From: Micromonospora lutea
GTDB lineage: Bacteria; Actinomycetota; Actinomycetes; Mycobacteriales; Micromonosporaceae
Assembly: GCF_016863535.1 (NCBI RefSeq)
Contig: NZ_BOPB01000023.1
Span: 1 to 54,042, forward strand
DNA length: 54,042 bases
Reading direction: 5' to 3'
Of this stretch, positions 47,564-54,042 are shown one piece after another. Every line of letters begins with the position of its first letter. Within the stretch, counting starts at the first letter, position 1. The notes under the pieces were generated by a model, which did no database searches, was not told the origin of the DNA, and saw nothing but the letters and a program-made list of their open reading frames with translations. The position numbers and the translations under genes were made by a program.

Positions 47564-49210
47564 ATGGCCGAGCTGACCATCTCGACGGAGGAGATCCGCG
47601 GCGCTCTGGAGCGCTACGTCTCCTCCTATTCGCCCGACGTCTCCCGCGAGGAGGTCGGCACCGTCGCCGACACCGGTGACGGCATCGCCCACGTCGAGGG
47701 CCTGCCCTCGACCATGACCAACGAGCTGCTGGAGTTCGAGGACGGCACGCTCGGCGTGGCGCTGAACCTCGACGTCCGGGAGATCGGTGTCGTCGTCCTC
47801 GGCGACTACGCCGGGCTCGAAGAGGGGCAGCGCGTCAAGCGCACCGGCCGGGTGCTCTCGGTGCCGGTGGGTGACGCCTTCCTGGGCCGCGTGGTCAACG
47901 CGCTCGGCCAGCCGATCGACGGCCTCGGTGAGATCGCCGACGAGGGCTACCGGGAGCTGGAGCTGCAGGCCCCCAACGTGATGGCCCGGCAGTCGGTCTT
48001 CGAGCCGCTGCAGACCGGCATCAAGGCCATCGACGCGATGACCCCGATCGGTCGGGGCCAGCGGCAGCTGATCATCGGTGACCGAAAGACCGGCAAGACC
48101 ACGGTCGCCCTGGACGCCATCCTCAACCAGCGGGAGAACTGGGCCTCCGGCGACCCGAAGAAGCAGGTCCGCTGCATCTACGTCGCCATCGGTCAGAAGG
48201 CCTCCACCATCGCCTCCATCAAGGGGCAGCTGGAGGAGGCGGGCGCGATGGAGTACACCACCATCGTCGCCTCCCCGGCGTCGGACCCGGCCGGCTTCAA
48301 GTACCTCGCCCCGTACACCGGCTCCTCCATCGGGCAGCACTGGATGTACGGCGGCAAGCACGTCCTGATCGTCTTCGACGACCTGAGCAAGCAGGCCGAG
48401 GCGTACCGGGCCGTGTCGCTGCTGCTGCGTCGTCCGCCGGGCCGCGAGGCGTACCCGGGTGACGTCTTCTACCTGCACTCCCGGCTGCTGGAGCGCTGCG
48501 CGAAGCTCTCCGACGAGATGGGCGGCGGCTCGATGACCGGCCTGCCGATCATCGAGACGAAGGCCAACGACATCTCGGCCTTCATCCCGACGAACGTCAT
48601 CTCGATCACCGACGGCCAGATCTTCCTGGAGACCGACCTGTTCAACCAGGGCGTCCGGCCGGCGATCAACGTCGGTACCTCGGTCTCCCGGGTCGGCGGC
48701 GCGGCGCAGGTGAAGCCGATGCGCAAGGTCGCTGGCTCGCTGCGGCTGAACCTGGCCCAGTTCCGTGAGCTGGAGGCGTTCGCCGCCTTCGCCTCCGACC
48801 TGGACAAGGCATCCCGCGCCCAGCTCGACCGCGGTGCCCGCCTGGTGGAGCTGCTCAAGCAGCCGAACTACTCGCCGTACCCGGTGCAGGAGGAGGTCGT
48901 CTCGGTCTGGGCCGGCACCGAGGGCAAGCTGGACGACGTCCCGGTCGGCGAGGTGCGGCGCTTCGAGACGCAGTTCCTGGAGCACCTGCGGCGTAAGCAC
49001 AACGCCACCCTTCAGGCGATCGCCGACAACAAGTGGGACGACGAGATCATCGCGACCCTGGACGCGGCCATCACCGAGTTCAAGCAGGGCTTCCTCGGCC
49101 GCGAGGACGAGCGCTCGATCAACGAGGCGCCGGCGGAGCCGCTGGAGGGCGAGTCCGAGCACGAGACGGTCACCCGCTACAGCGGCGGTGCTCCGGCCGA
49201 GAAGCGTTAG
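47564..49210 (+). CDS. atpA: ATP synthase F1 subunit alpha
   Basis: 548-residue non-catalytic nucleotide-binding subunit. N-terminal beta-barrel about 25-95, P-loop GDRKTGKT (about 172-179), LLLRRPPGREAYPGDVFYLHSRLLERC, and the signature PAINVGTSVSRVGG near 367-380. The C-terminal 30 residues are acidic and variable. AAGGA precedes the ATG by about 9 bases. The 92-base gap from atpH contains a small inverted repeat (GGTATC with GATACT). Confidence 0.97.
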   Translation: MAELTISTEEIRGALERYVSSYSPDVSREEVGTVADTGDGIAHVEGLPSTMTNELLEFEDGTLGVALNLDVREIGVVVLGDYAGLEEGQRVKRTGRVLSVPVGDAFLGRVVNALGQPIDGLGEIADEGYRELELQAPNVMARQSVFEPLQTGIKAIDAMTPIGRGQRQLIIGDRKTGKTTVALDAILNQRENWASGDPKKQVRCIYVAIGQKASTIASIKGQLEEAGAMEYTTIVASPASDPAGFKYLAPYTGSSIGQHWMYGGKHVLIVFDDLSKQAEAYRAVSLLLRRPPGREAYPGDVFYLHSRLLERCAKLSDEMGGGSMTGLPIIETKANDISAFIPTNVISITDGQIFLETDLFNQGVRPAINVGTSVSRVGGAAQVKPMRKVAGSLRLNLAQFRELEAFAAFASDLDKASRAQLDRGARLVELLKQPNYSPYPVQEEVVSVWAGTEGKLDDVPVGEVRRFETQFLEHLRRKHNATLQAIADNKWDDEIIATLDAAITEFKQGFLGREDERSINEAPAEPLEGESEHETVTRYSGGAPAEKR

Positions 49211-49219
49211 GGTCGGGCC

Positions 49220-50157
49220 ATGGCGGCGCAGGTACGTGTTCTTCGTCAACGCATTCGCTCGGCGAAGGGGATGAAGAAGATCACCAAGGCGATGGAGCTC
49301 GTGGCGACGAGCCGGATCGCCAAGGCTCAGGCCCGGGTCGAGGCGTCCCTGCCGTACGCCCAGGCCATCACCGGCGTGCTCACGGCGCTGGCCTCCAACG
49401 CGCGGATCGACCACCCGATGCTGACCCCGCGCGAGCGGGTGCGGCGGGCGGGCGTGCTGCTGGTGACTGCCGACCGGGGCCTGGCCGGTGGCTACAGCTC
49501 CAACGCGATCCGCACGGCGGAATCGCTGATCGCCCGGTTGCGGGCCGACGGCAAGGAGCCGGTGCTCTATGTCATCGGGCGCAAGGGAGTGTCGTTCTAC
49601 CGCTTCCGCAACCGGCCGATCGAGGCCAGCTGGACGGGCTTCTCGGAACAGCCGGGATTCGCCGACGCCCGCGAGGTCGGTGAGACGCTGATCAAGGCGT
49701 TCGTCGCCGGCGCGGACGACGAGGCGGACGGTCCGGGACCGGACGGGGTACGCGGGGTGGACGAGCTGCACATCGTCTACACCGAGTTCAAGTCCCTGAT
49801 GACCCAGAACCCGGTCACCCGCATCATCGGCCCGTTGCAGGTCGAGGAGCGGCCCCGCTCGGAGGCGGCGCCCGGTGTCCTGCCGGACTACGAGTTCGAG
49901 CCCAACCCGGAGGCGCTGCTCGACGCGCTGCTGCCGAAGTACATCAACACGCGGATCTACGCGGCGTTGCTGGAGTCGGCGGCGAGCGAGTCGGCAGCCC
50001 GTCGGCGGGCGATGAAGAGCGCCACCGACAACGCCGAAGAGATGATCGACAAGTACACGCGTGAGATGAACTCGGCCCGCCAGGCCGGGATCACCCAGGA
50101 GATCAGTGAGATCGTCGGCGGCGCGAACGCGCTGGCCGCGTCGGGAAGTGAAGTGTG

Positions 50158-50158
<1 letters not shown>
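49220..50158 (+). CDS. atpG: ATP synthase F1 subunit gamma
   Basis: 312-residue central stalk. N-terminal helix begins RVLRQRIRSAKGMKKITKAMELV, the family start; the C-terminus contains the signature ESAASESAARRRAMKSATDN (about 255-274). A charged insertion near residues 168-177 (DDEADGPGPDG) is a feature of actinobacterial gamma. GTTAGGGTC-type spacing leaves a weak ribosome site. It overlaps atpD by one base. Confidence 0.96.
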
Positions 50159-51612
<1,454 letters not shown>

Positions 51613-51626
51613 TCCTTCTCTGTCAA

Positions 51627-51663
51627 CGGAAGGCCGTCCCGGTAACACCGGGGCGGCCTTCCG
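51627..51663 (+). terminator. hairpin terminator after atpD
   Basis: Seventeen-base arms (51627-51643 and 51647-51663) with one G-U pair and an AAC loop. The 238 bases from here to the LCP start show no gene, but include a hairpin (CGCGCCC/GGGCGCG, 51860-51885) before the LCP ribosome site. Confidence 0.8.
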
Positions 51664-51901
51664 TTCATCTTGACGACGTACCATCGTCGCCGCCCGGCGT
51701 TCCGCGCTCGGCGATCACGGCGACTGCGAGATACCGTCAGTTGCGATGTCCAGGCACCGACGCCGGATCGTGGCAGTCGCGGTCCGGTGAAGTTTCTGGC
51801 CATCACCCAGCCATGGTCATGTCCTGATGGCCGTTGATCGGTTAAACCATTCGGACCCGCGCGCCCGTATTCCCCAGTGGGCGCGACGAACGGAGATGCT
51901 C

Positions 51902-53044
51902 GTGGGTAAGGCCGGCAGGCGCGGCAAGCGTGGTGGGCGATCGTCCGTGTGGCGGGGCGTGCCCCGGTGGGCGCAGCTGTGCACCATCTTCGGGGTCGTC
52001 CTGATGATGCTCAGCGGGACCAGCCTGGTGGGCGCGGAGGCACTGATGGCCCGCTACGAGGGGGCAATCGGCAAGGCCGACCTCTTCGGCGACCAGGCGG
52101 CCGGTGCCAACACGCGTAAGAGCGACATCAAGGGTCCGCTCAACATCCTGCTCGTCGGCATCGACCCCCGCGACGAGGACACCCTGCCACTGTCCGACGC
52201 GATCATGGTCCTCCACGTGCCGAAGGAGATGGACCGCGCGTACCTCTTCTCCCTCCCGCGAGACCTGTACGTGGAGATCCCGTCGTTCCCCAAGGCGGAG
52301 TTCGGCGGCGCCACCACCAAGCTCAACGCCGCGATGTCGTTCGGCAGCCGGGTGCCCGGGGGCAAGCCGGACCCCGCCCGCGGCTTCGAACTGCTCGCCC
52401 TCACCGTGCAGCAGGTCACCGGCATCAAGCGGTTCGACGCTGGTGCGATCATCAACTTCAACGGCTTCAGGAAGATCGTCGACGCCATGGGCGGCGTCAC
52501 GATGAAGATCGAGCGCGAGGTCCGCTCCGAACACCGCGAACCGAACGGCAAGCACCGCAAGGGCAACCCCAACGGGGAGGGCTACATCGGCCCGCAGGCG
52601 GTTTACCCGAAGGGTAAGCAGCACCTGAGCGGCTGGCAGGCGCTGGACTACGTCCGTCAGCGGTACCCGGAGAACGGTGTCCCCGACGGTGACTACGGCC
52701 GGCAGCGGCACCAGCAGCAGTTCGTCAAGGCGATGGCCGCTCAGGCACTCAGCGCCGACGTGGTGACCAACCCGGTCAAGCTGGACAAGGTGCTCCGCGC
52801 GGCAGGCGAGTCGCTGATCTTCAGTGGTCGGGGGCACAGCGTGATCGACTTCGGCCTCGCTCTCAAGGACATCCGCCCCGGCAACATTCAGATGATCAAG
52901 CTGCCGGGTGGTGGCATCAAGGAGAACGGCAAGTATCTCGGCGAACGGTTCGCGCCCGAGGTGGACGACTTCTTCGTCGCCCTGGAGCGGGAACTGCTCG
53001 ACCCGTTCCTCCTCGAACATCCGAAGCTGGTGAACACTGGCTGA
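51902..53044 (+). CDS. LytR-CpsA-Psr (LCP) family cell-wall glycopolymer ligase
   Basis: 380 residues. Basic N-terminus, one membrane anchor (about 24-45, LCTIFGVVLMMLSGTSLVGAEAL), then the extracellular LCP domain: NILLVGIDPRDEDTLPLSDAIMV, FSLPRDLYVEIP, KLNAAMSFG, and DYVRQRYPENGVPDGDYGRQRHQQQ, which carry the Asp and Arg residues binding the polyprenyl pyrophosphate head. It attaches teichoic-acid-like or other polymers to peptidoglycan. GTG at 51902 has GGAG six bases upstream; ATG at 51827 would add 25 residues without a ribosome site. It lies between atpD and atpC, an unusual place. Confidence 0.92.
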   Translation: MGKAGRRGKRGGRSSVWRGVPRWAQLCTIFGVVLMMLSGTSLVGAEALMARYEGAIGKADLFGDQAAGANTRKSDIKGPLNILLVGIDPRDEDTLPLSDAIMVLHVPKEMDRAYLFSLPRDLYVEIPSFPKAEFGGATTKLNAAMSFGSRVPGGKPDPARGFELLALTVQQVTGIKRFDAGAIINFNGFRKIVDAMGGVTMKIEREVRSEHREPNGKHRKGNPNGEGYIGPQAVYPKGKQHLSGWQALDYVRQRYPENGVPDGDYGRQRHQQQFVKAMAAQALSADVVTNPVKLDKVLRAAGESLIFSGRGHSVIDFGLALKDIRPGNIQMIKLPGGGIKENGKYLGERFAPEVDDFFVALERELLDPFLLEHPKLVNTG

Positions 53045-53094
53045 CCGTGGTGCAGGTCTCGGCACCCGCCTGAAGAACAGGTCCGGGACGCGAC

Positions 53095-53100
53095 TAGAAT
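53095..53100 (+). promoter_or_regulatory. candidate -10 box of atpC
   Basis: TAGAAT, a very good TANNNT match, 33 bases before the atpC GTG and after the LCP stop; supports separate transcription of atpC. Confidence 0.5.
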
Positions 53101-53133
53101 TTGCCCAATCCGCCGCCTCAGCAAGGAGACAGC

Positions 53134-53418
53134 GTGGCAGAGCAGCTAAACGTCCAGCTCGTGGCCGTCGAGGAAAAGGTCTGGTCGGGCAAGGCCGATA
53201 TGGTCATGGCCCGCACGACCGAGGGTGAGCTGGGTGTGCTGCCGGGGCACGCGCCCATGCTCGGCCAGCTCGCCGAGCCCGGCCAGGTACGCATCAAGCT
53301 TCCCGGGGGCGAGCAGCTCACCTACGACGTGGCGGGTGGCTTCCTCTCGGTCAGCGACCGGGGTGTGACCGTACTGGCGGAGAACGCCACTCCGGCCACC
53401 GCAGCTTCGGGTAACTGA
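53134..53418 (+). CDS. atpC: ATP synthase F1 subunit epsilon, short form
   Basis: 94 residues. The N-terminal beta-sandwich is complete (EEKVWSGKADMVMARTTEGELGVLPGHAPMLGQL, then PGGEQLTYDVAGGFLSVSDRGVTVLAENA), but the protein stops there with a short Ala/Thr/Ser tail; the C-terminal two-helix domain, which inhibits ATP hydrolysis in many bacteria, is absent. No frameshift is evident, as the next gene begins 12 bases later. GTG at 53134 follows AAGGAG by 6-7 bases. It is separated from atpD by the LCP gene and has its own TAGAAT box. Confidence 0.93.
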   Translation: MAEQLNVQLVAVEEKVWSGKADMVMARTTEGELGVLPGHAPMLGQLAEPGQVRIKLPGGEQLTYDVAGGFLSVSDRGVTVLAENATPATAASGN

Positions 53419-53430
53419 GCCGACCCGCCG

Positions 53431-53886
53431 ATGGAGATCGTCGAAGGGGTCGGAATCGGCGTCGCCGTGATCCTCGGCGCGATCCTGTTCCTCTTCATCC
53501 GGCGGGCTCTGGTCACCCGAAGCGGTGGCATCATCCGGCTCAGTGTCCGGACCACCACCATGCTCGACGGCCGTGGCTGGTCGCCCGGCTTCGGTCGCTT
53601 CGTCGGCGACGAACTCCGCTGGTACCGCATGTTCAGTTTCGCCGTACGACCCAAACGGGTGCTGTCCCGCGAAGGGCTGACGGTCGAACGACGGCGACTG
53701 CCCGAGGGGCAGGAACGAATGTCCATGCCCGCCGACTGGATCATCCTCCGCTGTACCAGTCGACACGCCCCGGTCGAGATCGCCATGGCACGATCCACCG
53801 TCACCGGGTTCCTCTCCTGGCTCGAGGCCGCCCCTCCGGGGGCGGTCTCGCCGCCTGTGGCCTCCCAGGACTGGCCGGCCGCCTGA
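53431..53886 (+). CDS. DUF2550 family membrane protein
   Basis: 151 residues with one N-terminal membrane helix (about 7-25) followed by a cytoplasmic domain containing RALVTRSGGIIRLSVR and GWSPGFGRFVGDELRWYRMFSF, the DUF2550 pattern. The equivalent gene follows atpC in mycobacteria, so the position supports the call. Function unknown. The ATG at 53431 is 12 bases after the atpC stop, so the two are likely co-transcribed. Confidence 0.85.
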   Translation: MEIVEGVGIGVAVILGAILFLFIRRALVTRSGGIIRLSVRTTTMLDGRGWSPGFGRFVGDELRWYRMFSFAVRPKRVLSREGLTVERRRLPEGQERMSMPADWIILRCTSRHAPVEIAMARSTVTGFLSWLEAAPPGAVSPPVASQDWPAA

Positions 53887-54042
53887 ACCTCGGCTGTGCC
53901 CCGCTTTGTGGGCGCTGTCCGGCTGTGGTCTCGATATCCGGTCTGGCTGTTGCCGGCGTGGCCATTGGTGTCCGGTCTGGCCTGTTGGGGTGTGGGCTGC
54001 CCTGCGCTCGCTGTGGGGTGTGGGTTTTTCCGTGCGCTCACT
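53887..54042. other. terminal non-coding stretch
   Basis: 156 bases to the window end with lower G+C and GT-rich short repeats (TCCGGTCTGGC twice, GGGGTGTGGG twice). No gene or terminator is evident. Confidence 0.5.

Overview
The window is a contiguous piece of chromosome from a high-GC Gram-positive actinomycete, most likely of the Micromonosporaceae (Micromonospora-like). This is inferred from the very GC-rich third codon positions, the many GTG starts and a TTG start, several start codons sitting 6-8 nt after a TANNNT box (leaderless mRNAs), a Rho factor with an arginine/glycine-rich insertion, and the order thrC/thrB, rho-rpmE-prfA-prmC-sua5, glyA, atp operon. No rRNA, CRISPR array, intact insertion sequence or prophage is visible. 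One tRNA gene, tRNA-Arg(CCG), is present.

Region 1 (1-13.1 kb) is a mixed metabolic and resistance region. It holds a DedA membrane protein, a GH13 enzyme related to trehalose synthase, a FabG-like reductase, two coupled small membrane proteins, a Gfo/Idh/MocA oxidoreductase, an Erm-type 23S rRNA methyltransferase behind a 37-codon leader ORF, and an erythromycin-esterase-family protein. These are followed by a TetR-MMPL exporter operon with twin palindromic operators, a PEP mutase/isocitrate lyase-like protein and a stand-alone LigD-type polymerase domain.

Region 2 (13.1-19.1 kb) is accessory. It has a DoxX protein, then a 784-residue protein joining a nucleoside-deoxyribosyltransferase/TIR-like domain, TPR-like repeats and a calcineurin-type metallophosphoesterase. 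This gene is visibly less GC-rich than its surroundings and lies beside tRNA-Arg. Next come a decayed or domesticated IS630-type protein and a DUF3105-DUF305 operon. The fusion protein is my best candidate for an undescribed system.

Region 3 (19.1-44 kb) is mostly housekeeping: argS, lysA-hom-thrC (overlapping or closely spaced), an RND-type exporter and an MFS transporter separating thrC from thrB, then thrB, rho, rpmE, prfA, a divergent GGDEF protein, prmC-sua5-low-molecular-weight phosphatase, a class A penicillin-binding protein, an SDR/DUF2867 protein, and glyA.

Region 4 (44-54 kb) is the F1Fo ATP synthase locus: AtpI-like, AtpZ-like, atpB, E, F, H, A, G and D. Here atpD ends in a strong terminator and is separated from atpC by an LCP-family cell-wall ligase gene. 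atpC has its own candidate promoter and encodes an epsilon subunit that appears to lack the C-terminal helical domain. A DUF2550 gene closes the locus.

All calls come from reading the sequence and from remembered family motifs. No database search or folding program was run.
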